A stretch of 64,000 nucleotides of DNA from Beaufortia kweichowensis (Eukaryota; Chordata; Actinopteri; Cypriniformes; Gastromyzontidae): assembly GCA_019155185.1 (NCBI GenBank), contig CM032798.1, positions 6,833,501 through 6,897,500 of the forward strand. Direction: 5' to 3'. The position numbers and the translations under genes were made by a program. The notes under the pieces are model-generated. The model saw only the letters and a list, made by a program, of their open reading frames with translations. It was not told where the DNA came from and did not search any database. Positions 40,147 to 50,596 of this stretch are shown piece after piece. How positions within the stretch are numbered: the stretch's first letter is position 1; the number at the start of each line of letters is the position of its first letter.

Positions 40147-40225
40147 GCTTCAATATGAAAGTTTACTTAGGACTCTTCCTCACCTTCACATTTCTCTACT
40201 CAGGTACAACAATCTATTGCTTTTA
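40147..40225 (+). pseudogene. Orphan signal-peptide exon of LU-C type
   Basis: Bases 40155-40203 form an intact first exon (ATG through a phase-1 donor) differing from LU-C exon 1 at 43467-43515 by a single base in the coding part (TAC for TTC). Homology starts at gtgcttcaatatg and stops inside intron 1. There the sequence switches at 40226 to the duplicated kank4-3'UTR/LU-A block. No promoter of the LU-C type precedes it. It could only be used if transcribed from elsewhere and spliced to downstream phase-1 exons. Confidence 0.75.
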
Positions 40226-42165
40226 ATTAAAATATATTATGAAGTTTCCATCAAACACTTTATGTCAAACACTTTACAATAAGCTTGTATTTGTAACCAT
40301 AGTTAATGCATTAGCTAATATAAACTAACAATAAGCAATATTTTTTTAATCTTTGTTAGTGTTAGTTAATGGCAAAACAATTGTTCTTGTCAGTTCATGG
40401 TGCATTAACTATTAATCTAACTAAACTAAGATTGTTATTGAATTGTTAGTTCCTGTTAGCTAATGCATTTACTACTGTTCATAAAAACAACTTCATTGTA
40501 ACATGTTACCAATTTCCTGTATCCTCGAACCTGCTGCAATATTAACTCTTATTCCATGAATTATTCCTAAATGGTATAGATACAGATTTAAGCAGCACAT
40601 AATATTGAACTGGACTATAGTACATTGTGACTGCTTAAAATGAAAGCATCAAGCATTGTTAAGAAAAGATATGTTTAATGACAAATCAATAACTGAGCTG
40701 AACAAATTATAAATCTATATATGTGAACTGTGGGAGGTGCTGTGAACTAATACCCTAAAATGTAATGACTATTTATTTCAATTTCTATATTTTTAAGTAT
40801 ATACAGGTATATGCATGGATGAAATATTGACTTAATAAAACATGCATTTCTTGATTTGTTTCTTTTGTGTGGTTTGAAACATAGGTAACCAGTATATTGT
40901 AACCAGGGTAACACAAAGAAACAATTTTAACAACTGCCTAAAGATCCAAAGCCAGATACAAGAAGTTCTAAAATGTATATTTTATGACATATATGAATGC
41001 ATCTTAACTGAAACTTAAATACCAGGAAGTGCATTTAAATCCCCACCCTAACGTACAGTAATATCAAAATTGAATTGATGTCCATGTAGTAATGAATTTA
41101 ACATCTGTGTTTTGAATGACTGGTAAAACTTGATTTGAGCCACACCTTTATTTTATTGTGTTCTAGTCTATATAAATCTAATTTCATAGTGCTACACATT
41201 ACTTTTGTAAGTTGGCTGTAGACTCTTGCTTATCATGTGGCTGCTATTGCTCGGTCTCACCGCTTCACTCATCCACTCAGGTAATTATTTGTACAAAAAT
41301 AAAATTAAATCTTGAAAGTGTATCTTTAAAATATGTTTCAGGCAATTTAACACTTTATTAATTCATTTTATGTGCTTATGTACAGTTCAAATGCTGAAGT
41401 GCTTGACTAATTCAGGCAATGAGGAGTCAACTTTAGAAACATGTCCTGCAAACCATTATTGTTCAATTGCCAGGATCAATGTAGGTTAGTTGTACTGCAC
41501 CAAATATTATGTTATTACATTTTTTTATTACGAATTATTATTCACTTTTTAAAAATTAATTAGTAATATTTCATCTATTTATTAAAATTTAAAAAGAAGT
41601 TATATCGCTTCAAACCATAAATTTGTTGTCTGAATGTCAAAATATATATAAAAAAGCAAGAAAATGTGAATTTTATCATATTACTTATAAAGCAATTACC
41701 TGTATGGTTATTATATACAAATAGTTATAGCTGTGCTTTTTAAAATCTTTTTTCTGAATCGTTACAGGTGAGGCCACAGGTGAATAACAGAGGTTGGCTG
41801 GCACAAGTTTAATTTTTACAGTTCATATGTGTACATAAAACTGATGTTACCAAAATTGTGTAAATGTTTAACAGTTGCTTATAGGACATTACAAGATAAA
41901 ATTTTGTCAAGATGTGAACAATATTTAATTTTTCTGTGTCAAAACAAAATCATAATTTTGCCAATATTCGCATTAGTATTCAATGGTGGCACCAAATGTA
42001 GCCTATTGCTTTGATTTTCATGTAAGTCTACATGGGTTTTAAGCCAGTTCTTTATATCTTTTGCTGTAATGTGTCAGTAGGATATATCAGTTTACATTTC
42101 CAAACATTCCTAAAAATTATTCTTTATAGTATTTAACCACGAGGTAAGATAGTTGTTATACCTCA
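40226..42165 (+). repeat. Second, deleted copy of the 36808-39715 block
   Basis: This copy carries part of the kank4 3' flank, the interspersed element, the LU-A promoter with TATA box and LU-A exons 1 and 2, then breaks. Homology stops at 41630, just before where the exon 3 acceptor would be, and resumes at about 41809 in LU-A 3' flank sequence. Small indels separate the copies, including a shortened interspersed element. Confidence 0.85.
41235..41484 (+). pseudogene. LU-B: truncated copy of LU-A (exons 1-2 only)
   Basis: Exon 1 (41235-41280) is identical to LU-A exon 1, and exon 2 (41386-41484) differs by one base or so (Thr to Ala). Both keep good splice sites and phase 1. Exons 3-5 are deleted, so no complete LU domain can be made from this locus. 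The near identity of exons 1 and 2 and of the promoter argues for a recent duplication. Transcription is possible from the kept TATA box, and splicing to the LU-C exons downstream would be in phase. Confidence 0.8.
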
Positions 42166-43370
42166 GCATTTATCTGCCTGTTATGTTAATGAAACTTTTT
42201 TTGCTTCTCACATAGAACTTTCTTAGGAGTTCAGAAGCATCTCAGAAGTCATCTTGTTGCCAATGTTCACAAAAATGTAAACTGTCCCAGTTTTTTCTGT
42301 CTCTAAATTTCCAGACTGACTATAGAACGATGATATTAGATCTCTGTGTGATATCTGTTGGTAGTCTCCTTGTTCATGCTTGGATATATCTGAATATCGA
42401 AGTTAATGTTAATAAATGTTGGGAAATCTATAAAAAAAAGTAATATTTTACTACCACACTAAAGCAAAATATATAATATATTTATTAAAAGAATTACTTT
42501 TAAAGTTGTTTTTTCCTTTGAATGTTAAATAAAAACAGATCATTGTATCACTAAGAAAATGATACTAGATAGTCTCATGGTGCCCTGGCATAAAAGAAAA
42601 ACACGCAGGCCCGTCTTAGTTTTGTTCCTCATATTTTTGGTGGCTTAATGCCAGGCTTGAGGGCAAAAACAACAACAACTACTAAAAAAGCCTTTCTGTT
42701 TTTTCTATACAGTATAGTATTATTAACAAGAGAGGCAAACAATATGCTGTTGAACTGGCACACTATCATTCTCATATCTATCATCATTTCACAGTTTAAT
42801 GGAATTTTGTTTCACGACTTCCTCATTTAGTTGTTTTGAGTACACTGTGTACTGTGTTTATTGTCATCTTTTACAGATGATGATGTTCTGCAGACACACA
42901 GATTAATGTATTAAGGCAGTGATTAGATTAAAGCTGTTACACTTGAGAGAATGCTTGACAAGCTATAACAATACTTACTGCTATCGAGCAGGGCATTTAA
43001 TGTACAGTGGCCATAGGGATGCTTGAGCTGTACTGTATGAAAGATGCAAACATGCTACATGCATTCGTAAAACAAAATGTGTCATTTGTAATGTAGATAT
43101 TTTCTTTGCCTTTGCACTTGGTACGACAAAAGCCTACAGAATATAAGATGAGCAGTCAATATTTTGGCTGAAAATAATATTATTTAAATGGCCTGTCATA
43201 CCAAATGTACAAATATATGACATGTTCCTGTATCTCAGTAGGTAGAATCTCATATCTGATAGGGCACCTGACATCACCTGACATTCAACCTTAAACTTTT
43301 ACAGACTTCCTTTTTCCTCTACTTCATCATATCAAGTTGTTTGCCAAAAACTAGCCAAATCTGCATATAA
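42166..43370. other. Intergenic sequence between LU-B and LU-C
   Basis: AT-rich sequence with short chance frames only. A stretch near 43232 (gtatctcagtaggtagaa) recalls a tRNA A box but lacks a B box. No gene was seen. Confidence 0.5.
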
Positions 43371-43381
43371 ATGTCCTCCCA

Positions 43382-43391
43382 TGTATAAAAG
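43382..43391 (+). promoter_or_regulatory. TATA box of LU-C
   Basis: TGTATAAAAG lies about 80 bp upstream of the LU-C ATG. The matching position in LU-D and LU-E reads tatgttaaag, so the box is degraded in those copies. Confidence 0.6.
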
Positions 43392-43466
43392 AGAAGGTTG
43401 TGGTGGATGTTTTGCAGAGCAACCGTACTATAAGTGTACTCCATACAGCTCCTCAAGTGCTTCAAT

Positions 43467-44751
43467 ATGAAAGTTTTCTTAGGACTCTTCCTCACCTTCA
43501 CATTTCTCTACTCAGGTACAACAATCTATTGATTTTAATTTTGTGTAGTGGAATATCTGTATTACAAAATATGTTAATTAGATGTTGTTCTGTTTTATTG
43601 TTTTGATAAACAGTTCACATGCTGCAGTGTCTTAGGTGTGACAGTATATTCTGTGAGAACCCATATTTAACCAACTGTTCCTCAAATCAATCTTGTGCCA
43701 CTGCAATGACTGATGAAACCTCTGCAGGTTTGTTTTTGACTTCTATTTTTGTTTACATCAGCTTTTTTAATGAATACACATACCCATTTTTTATTTGGTG
43801 TTGCTGCACATACATTTCATTACAGACCCCACCAGCAATCAATATATAATGAATATGCTGTCCTCATGAAATTGTTCATTTCAGATTTTCTAAGAAGTTT
43901 GTACTTTGTCTTAGGTTTCAATTATACACTAGTTCAGAGGCTTTGCCTACTGACTGAATTGTGTGAATTTTACAATGCAAATGGTACAACATTCGCTTCA
44001 TCTGTTGGTGTTGGACATTCAAGTATGAATTTTAAATTGTCCTGCTGTAACACTGATGGCTGTAATAATTGGAATGTTCATGGTAAGAAAACTTATTTTA
44101 ACACAGTGTAAATATTCCCACGCACTACTTTCTATTTATATATTTTAGGAGTATAAGCATATTATCATAATTAAAAATAATATATATTTTTTATATGTTT
44201 AGCTCTAAATAACTGACTCTCGATGATGGTAAATTCACCCCCCAAAAAAATCCCTTTTGTGCAAATCTGACTTTCAGCACCACACAAAATCCCAAATGGA
44301 CTGAAGTGTAAATCATGCAGCAGTTTTGATGATGAAAACTGTGATTCTGATTTGGACTGTGTGGGGGACCAGGACCGCTGCTTTAATGACACAGGTTCTA
44401 CATTTTATTAGATCTACTTCCTTTACTACCTTGTGTGGTTGTAGCATATTTTATACAAGTTTATGAGTTCATCAGATAATATCCATTATTAAAATATGTT
44501 ATCAAGATACATTAACAAAAGTGTATCTGTATTAAAAAGCACATCATGTTGTTTCAGCTTCTTCATTACCATTTGGCCTTGTTTCTGGAAACAACACACT
44601 GAAGGGCTGCATCTCAAGAAATCTCTGTCAGCCTTCAAAATACTCGAATGTGACCTGCTGTGAAGGGAGCTTCTGTAACAAGGGTGTTTCCTGGATGAGT
44701 CAAATTAATTTTAGTCTGCTTCTTCTGATCACTGTTTATTCACTAATGTAG
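43467..44751 (+). CDS. LU-C: two-domain Ly6/uPAR-like protein, full cysteine set
   Basis: Exons are 43467-43515, 43614-43727, 43915-44082, 44278-44394 and 44558-44751, all with phase-1 introns, giving 213 residues. Signal peptide: MKVFLGLFLTFTFLYS. Domain 1 (about 17-110) and domain 2 (about 114-195) each have ten cysteines. They start LQCLRC and LKCKSC and end CCNTDGCNN and CCEGSFCNK. A hydrophobic tail (SLLLLITVYSLM) suggests a GPI anchor and cell-surface display. Several N-glycosylation sequons (NCS, NYT, NGT, NNT, NVT) are present. AATAAA at 44946-44951 is a likely poly(A) signal. This copy keeps the ancestral layout and is the reference for the others. Ligand unknown. Confidence 0.82.
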
Positions 44752-45195
44752 GATAGCGTAAATACATGAAATTGTGACAACAATATATTCTTTGCTCTAT
44801 AAAACTGGATCTTGGATTGAATTTAAAGCTGAAATGTATGATTTCTTTGATCCAAGCATTATTGCAAGTATAATCACTACTGCTTCAGTGCTGGTTTTGG
44901 GTTATCATAGATAATACATTTGTCATTAATTTTTTTATGTAGCTAAATAAAGTGTTTGAGAAAAGCTTTTTGTCATGTCATTACTGATTATATGATATGT
45001 TCCTGTATACATGTAACAAATAATGATGCAAACCGCAGGTAAATTAAAACATTTCAATACAGTCCCTAATTATACCAACTTCCACTTCATTACATTGACT
45101 CCTTTTGGGAAACTTATCAAACTGGCACCTGTAGTTCTGCTTGATATGTTGAAGAGCAACCAAGTTTACTCCATACCACTCCATACCACAGAAGC
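44752..45195 (+). other. LU-C 3'UTR and spacer
   Basis: Contains the LU-C poly(A) signal at 44946-44951 and then sequence resembling the upstream regions of the later copies (the ccataccactccataccacagaagcttcaac block, in two parts, near 45175). No other gene. Confidence 0.6.
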
Positions 45196-45201
45196 TTCAA
45201 C

Positions 45202-47035
45202 ATGAAATTCATAATGTATGTTTTTAAAGTGAATACTGAACATAATTTTGTATAACTGATTAACTGCATTACAACATATGGTATGTTTTTGAAGTGCTAT
45301 TCTGTTTTATCTCTTATGTTTTTTGCTGAACAGTTTACATGCTGCAGTGTTGAATGTGTGACAGTACATTGTGTGAGAACTGTTCCTCAAATCAATCTTG
45401 TACCACTACAGTGCACGATATAACCTCTCCAGGTTTGTTTTAGACTAGTCTTTTCTATAAAGTCTTTAATATACATTTTTAATATTTGGTGTTACACTGC
45501 ATAATGTCCTCAAAGAATTTTCAATATTTTTAATACTTTTAACAGTTGCTATGCTTTCAAACTAGATTTTAATTTATTTTGCATTAGGTTTAAATGAAAC
45601 AACAATGCAGAAATCGTGCAAATATAATGAATTGTGTGCATACAATAATGCAAATGGTACAACATTTACTGGATCAGTTGGTGAGTTTGACATTCTCCTG
45701 CTGCAACACAGATGACTGTAACAATGCAAATGTTCATGGTAAGAAAACCTATTTTACCACAATGTAAATATTCCCGCAGCATCACTATGTACTATAAGAA
45801 AATAACAGAAAGTATAAGTAAATTATGGAATTAAATATTTAATGATATATTATAAAGGGAGTGCCTATTTGCATTCTTTTTTGCAGAGGCTGTTAACACT
45901 AACTCTGCCCACTATCAGCTTGGTAAATCATGTGACATAAAAAAATGTTTTCGGTGTTATGACTCAAATTATGACTCATTGACACTTCTGCCTGATTAGC
46001 TAATCAAGCCTCTATTTGTTTCAATAGAGGATATTATTTAAAGAGGCGTTTATGAACACTGTTTATTATGGAAGTTGGAAGTGGCCATCCATTGTTGTTT
46101 TCTTCCTATATTGTTTTCTCGTGATCTTTACTTAATTTTCGCATTATCTCAAGATAACAAAAGTTGTTTTCTTGTGATCTCCACTTAATCTTTTTTTAAT
46201 CTCGAGATGACAGAGCTGACAACCACATGAACACTGTACATTTGGTTTAAATGTTCAGCCCTAAATAACATTTGACTTTATAGTGATGTGTATACAGATT
46301 TAAATATTCACCCATGCATTCCTCTTTGTGCAAATCGTACTTTTAGCACCAAACAAAACACCAAATGGACTGAAGTTCATATATGATGAAAATTGTAATT
46401 GTCCTGCTGCAACACAGATGACTGTAACAATGCAAATGTTCATGCTAAGAAAACTTATTTTACCACAATGTAAATATTCCCGCAGCACCACTATGTACTA
46501 TTAGAAAAATAACAGGAAGTATAAGCAAATTATGAAATTAAATATTTAATGATATATTATAAAGGGAGTGTCTATTTGCATTCTTTTTGGCAGAGGCTGT
46601 TAACACTAACTCTGCCCACTATCAGCTTGGTAAATCATGTGACATACCACAAAAAAATGTTTTAAGCAAATTAAGGAAAAGTTATGACTCAAATTATGAC
46701 TCATTGACACTTCTGCCTGATTAGCTAATCAAGCCTCTATTTGTTTCAATAGAGGATATTATTTAAAGAGACGTTTATTATGGAACTTGGAAGGGGCCAT
46801 CCATTGTTGTTTTCTTCCTGTATTGTTTTCTCGTGATCTTTACTTAAACCTTTTTATGATCTCGAGATGACAGAGCTGACAACCAGAGCTATATTTTAAT
46901 AAAGTTCATCAGATTAAATTAATTAAAAATAAACACAGTATGGAAGATTTTGGGAAAACACAATTTTCTTTGTTTGTGTTTCAGTTTCTTCATTACCATT
47001 TGGCTTTGTTTTTTGGCAACAACACACTCAACACA
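45202..47035 (+). pseudogene. LU-P1: scrambled LU pseudogene
   Basis: Exon 1 keeps only ATGAAATTC (45202) before a deletion. Exon 2 (45334-45432) has a TGA at 45451-45453 by the exon-relative frame, i.e. near its start after CAG TGT, and a 15-bp loss; the visible exon boundary is about 45334-45432 plus the stop region, so exact ends are approximate. Exon 3 (45588-45738) has lost 17 bp, shifting its frame before the CC motif. An exon 4 remnant (46347-46394) is fused to a second copy of the exon 3 tail (46395-46433). An exon 5 remnant lies at 46985-47035. AATAAA at 47272-47277 is the old poly(A) signal. The locus cannot make a normal protein. Confidence 0.8.
45694..46885 (+). repeat. Local tandem duplication inside LU-P1
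   Basis: Two units of about 500-540 bp (roughly 45694-46220 and 46395-46885) share the exon 3 tail, the aacactaactctgcccacta segment and the palindrome CCTCTATTTG/CAATAGAGG. They also share ttgttttctcgtgatcttta and ctcgagatgacagagctgac. The second unit is slightly shorter. The duplication explains the second exon 3 tail at 46395. Confidence 0.8.
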
Positions 47036-47559
47036 ATCATATTTTTCTGACAAAAATATAATTCGCTCTGTCTGAATTTTGGATTAGATTTAATGCTGAA
47101 ATGTGTGAATTCTTTGCAACTATAGCACTATTGCAAGTATATTTACTCTTTATAAACATGTTTTTCCCTTTAGTTTAAGTATTTTAAAACGTACTTATGT
47201 GTACTTAGTGCTTTAGTGCTAGTTTTGGATTTGGATTATTGTAGATTTTTTTTTGCATTTGCTCTTAGCAAAATAAACTGTTTAAGATAAGCTGTCAATG
47301 TTTTGGATAATACCTTATTGTCATATCATTACTGATTATATGATATGTTCCTGTATATGTAACAAATAATGATATAAACCTATTAAAACATTTCCCTGGT
47401 CTTCAACACAATCCCTAATTATACCAACTACTCCCACTATTCCATTACATCAGGTTATTTATTGAAAACCTGTCAAACTGGATTCCATATGTTAAAGCTC
47501 TGCTACTTACTAGAGTAAGTACTGTACTCCATACCACTCCATACCACAGAAGCTTCAAC

Positions 47560-48083
47560 ATGAAATTTTTCTTAGGACTCTTCCTCACATCTGCATTCCT
47601 CTACTCAGGTATAATAACATACTGAATAGAATTTTGTATAATTGAATAACTGCATTACAACATAGTGTACGTTTATAAAGTGTAACTGTCTTATTGCTTA
47701 TGGTTTTTGGTCATCTAAGGAAATTGTGCATTAGGTTTAACCCAAACAATGGTCCAGAAATCTTGCCAAATGAATGAATTGTGTGCATATTATAATGCCC
47801 TTGGTACAACATTGACTGTATCTATTAGTGTTGGACGAGTAAGTATGACTTTTGCAGTTTCCTGCTGCAACACTGACGGCTGTAACAATGCAAGTATTCA
47901 TGGTAAGAAAACTTAATTTAACACAGTGTAAATACATTAATACATCTCAAGAAATCTCTGTCAGCCTTCAAAATACTCGAATGTGACCTGCTTTAAAGGG
48001 AGCTTCTGTAACAAGGGTGTTTCCTGGATGAGTCAAATTAATTTTAGTCTGCTTCTTCTGATCACTGTTTATTCACTAATGTA
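47560..48083 (+). pseudogene. LU-D: LU copy lacking exons 2 and 4
   Basis: Exon 1 (47560-47608) is intact and nearly identical to that of LU-E. Exon 2 is deleted. Exon 3 (47735-47902) is complete, with both splice sites. Exon 4 and the first part of exon 5 are gone, and the exon 5 remnant (about 47943-48083) has no acceptor. It reads VTCFKGSFCN where LU-C has VTCCEGSFCN. Because all introns are phase 1, exon 1 joined to exon 3 stays open and then stops at TAA a few codons into the following intron, so a secreted half-domain of about 76 residues is conceivable. Confidence 0.8.
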
Positions 48084-48339
48084 GGATAGCATAAATACAT
48101 GAAATTATGACAACAATATATTCTTTGCTCTATAAAACTGGATCTTGGATTGAATTTAAAGCTGAAATGTATGATTTCTTTGGTCCAAGCATTATTGCAA
48201 ATAGTATAATCAGCTAAATAGAACTGCTTCATTACATTTGACTCCTTTTGTAACAAATAATATCAAACTGGCACCTGTAGTTCTGCTCCTTTTGATATGT
48301 TCAAAGACCAAGTTCTGCTTGATATGTTGTTGGTGTTCA

Positions 48340-48510
48340 ACACAATCCCTAATTATACCAACTACTCCCACTATTCCATTACATCAGGTTATTTATTGAA
48401 AACCTGTCAAACTGGACTCCATATGTTAAAGCTCTGCTACTATAGATGTGTTGCAAAGCAACCATAAGTGTACTGTACTCCATACCACTCCATACCACAG
48501 AAGCTTCAAC
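48340..48510 (+). promoter_or_regulatory. LU-E upstream region shared with LU-D
   Basis: About 170 bp is nearly identical to 47396-47559: cacaatccctaattatacca, then ccattacatcaggttattta and the ccataccactccataccaca pair just before the ATG. The position of the LU-C TATA box reads tatgttaaag here. The segment presumably carries the promoter. Confidence 0.5.
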
Positions 48511-49745
48511 ATGAAATTTTTCTTAGGACTCTTCCTCACATCCGCATTCCTCTACTCAGGTATAATAACATACTGAATAGAATTTTGTATAATTGAATAA
48601 CTGCATTACAACATAGTGTACGTTTATAAAGCGTAACTGCTTATGTTTTTTGATGAACAGTTCACATGTTGCAGTGTCTTACGTGTGACAGTATATTCTG
48701 TGAGAACCCATATTTAACCAACTGTTCCTCAAATCAATCTTGTGTGACTCTACAGACTGATAATACTTCTCCAGGTTTGTTTTATACTAGTCTTTTCTGA
48801 GTCTTTAATATACCTACCCATTATATTTGGTGTTACATTGCTTTATGTCCTTAAAGAATTGTAATTATTTTTTATATTTTCAACATTTGTAATGCTGATT
48901 TTTTAATTATTGTGCATTAGGTTTAACCCAAACAATGGTCCAGAAATCTTGCCAATTGAATGAATTGTGTGCATATTATAATGCCCTTGGTACAACATTG
49001 ACTGTATCTATTGGTGTTGGACGAGTAAGTATGACTTTTGCAGTTTCCTGCTGCAACACTGACGGCTGTAACAATGCAAGTATTCATGGTAAGAAAACTT
49101 TATTTAACACAGTGTAAATACATTAATACAAATTCCCACAACAACACTATGTAATATGAGAAAATAACAAACAGTACAAGCAAATTATAATTAAATAAAT
49201 TTAATTATATATTCGAAATTTTCAGGTTTAAATAACTTTTGACTTTATAGTGATGTGTATACAGATTTATTCATCCTTACAATCCTTTTGTGCAAATCTG
49301 ACTTTAGCACCAAACAAAATCCCAAATGGACTGAAGTGTAAATCATGCAGCAGTTTAGATGAAATTTGTGATTTTGATTTGGACTGCATTGGAAATCAGG
49401 ACCACTGCTTTAATGACACAGATGGTATGTCATATTAGATCATTTACCTATCTGTGTGATTGTGTTATATTTTATCGAAGTTTATGATTTCATCAGACTA
49501 AACACAGTACAGTACCACATTGTCTTGTTCATGTGTGTGTTTTAGCTTCTTCATTACCATTCGGCTTTGTTTTTGGAAACAACACACTGAAGGGCTGCAT
49601 CTCAGGAAATCTCTGTCAATCTTCAAAATTCTCTAATGTGACCTGCTTTAAAGGGGACTTCAGTAACAAGGGTGTTTCCTGGATGAGTGAAGTCAATTTC
49701 AGTTCCCTACTTCTCTGTCTGATCACTGTTGTTTCACTACTGTAG
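48511..49745 (+). CDS. LU-E: two-domain Ly6/uPAR-like protein lacking one disulfide
   Basis: Exons are 48511-48559, 48661-48774, 48921-49088, 49308-49424 and 49546-49745, all phase-1 introns, giving 215 residues. Signal peptide: MKFFLGLFLTSAFLYS. Domain 1 has ten cysteines and ends CCNTDGCNN. Domain 2 begins LKCKSC, but its end reads VTCFKGDFSN: the ninth and tenth cysteines, which normally bond to each other, are both replaced (Phe, Ser). The tail is hydrophobic (SLLLCLITVVSLL), fitting a GPI signal. The exon 4 donor is shifted three bases downstream relative to LU-C (acagatg/gtatgt). The gene looks intact; ligand unknown. Confidence 0.82.
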
Positions 49746-50344
49746 TAGCAGTTTCACTACATAAATGCATATGTTTTAGCCTATTTCTATATATTTGGCA
49801 GATAAGTGACTCTATACACTTTTTATAAGTATGTGTTACAAAATATGAAAAAATATATCCTTTGCTCTGGATTTTGGATTGGATTTAATGATGAAAAGTG
49901 TGTTTTCTTTGCTAGCATTATAAGTATAATTACTATAATTACTGGTTTTTAATTAAAATTTTCAGTCATAACATGCTTTGCAGATTATTTGTGGTATGTT
50001 TATGCCATCAGTTTCCTTTCCTGTATTCTTTTGTTTTCATTTAAAATACATATATTTAAACAGCATAAATAAATACTTTACTTAAAGCTGTAATTCATAA
50101 CTTTTTTAAGTAAACAAGAATTATTTATTGAGTAATACATAAACAATCACTGTTCAAAATGGGTTTTTTTCAACTCACCTCTATTTGCAATAGTAATCTT
50201 AGAATCACAATTTATAATTCAAAATGTTGAGTTGGATCTCACAACAAATGTTTGTTAACACAGGCAAAGTAGGTAAATTAACCTGCAGTTTTATGTACTA
50301 AACAGAGATAGCGATAGAGACGCAAAAGTTAAAGGCAGCTTAAA

Positions 50345-50596
50345 CACTGTATATGATTCTTTCTTTGGTGGAACACACAAGAAGATATTTTGCAAAACTC
50401 TGGTTACCGGCACCTATTGACTTCTATTGTACATTGTGTCCATACTATGAATGTAAATGGGTGCCGGTAACCAGCCGTTTTGCAAAATATCTTCTTCTGT
50501 GTTCTGCTGAAGCAAGAAAGTCATACAGGTTTGACATGACATGAGGGTGACAAAATAATAAAATAATTTTTATTTTTGGGTGAACTATCCCTTTAA
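50345..50596. mobile_element. hAT-like MITE, left end lost
   Basis: This is related to the element at 13699-13938. The right end is GGGTGAACTATCCCTTTAA. The central arms are gaagatattttgcaaaac and gttttgcaaaatatcttc, closing on ctggttaccggcacc and its inverse, which gives a longer hairpin loop than in the first copy. The left terminal repeat is missing. Confidence 0.7.

Noticed and set aside
43228..43260. tRNA A-box-like text (ctcagtaggtagaa)
   Set aside because: No B box follows within tRNA or SINE distance.
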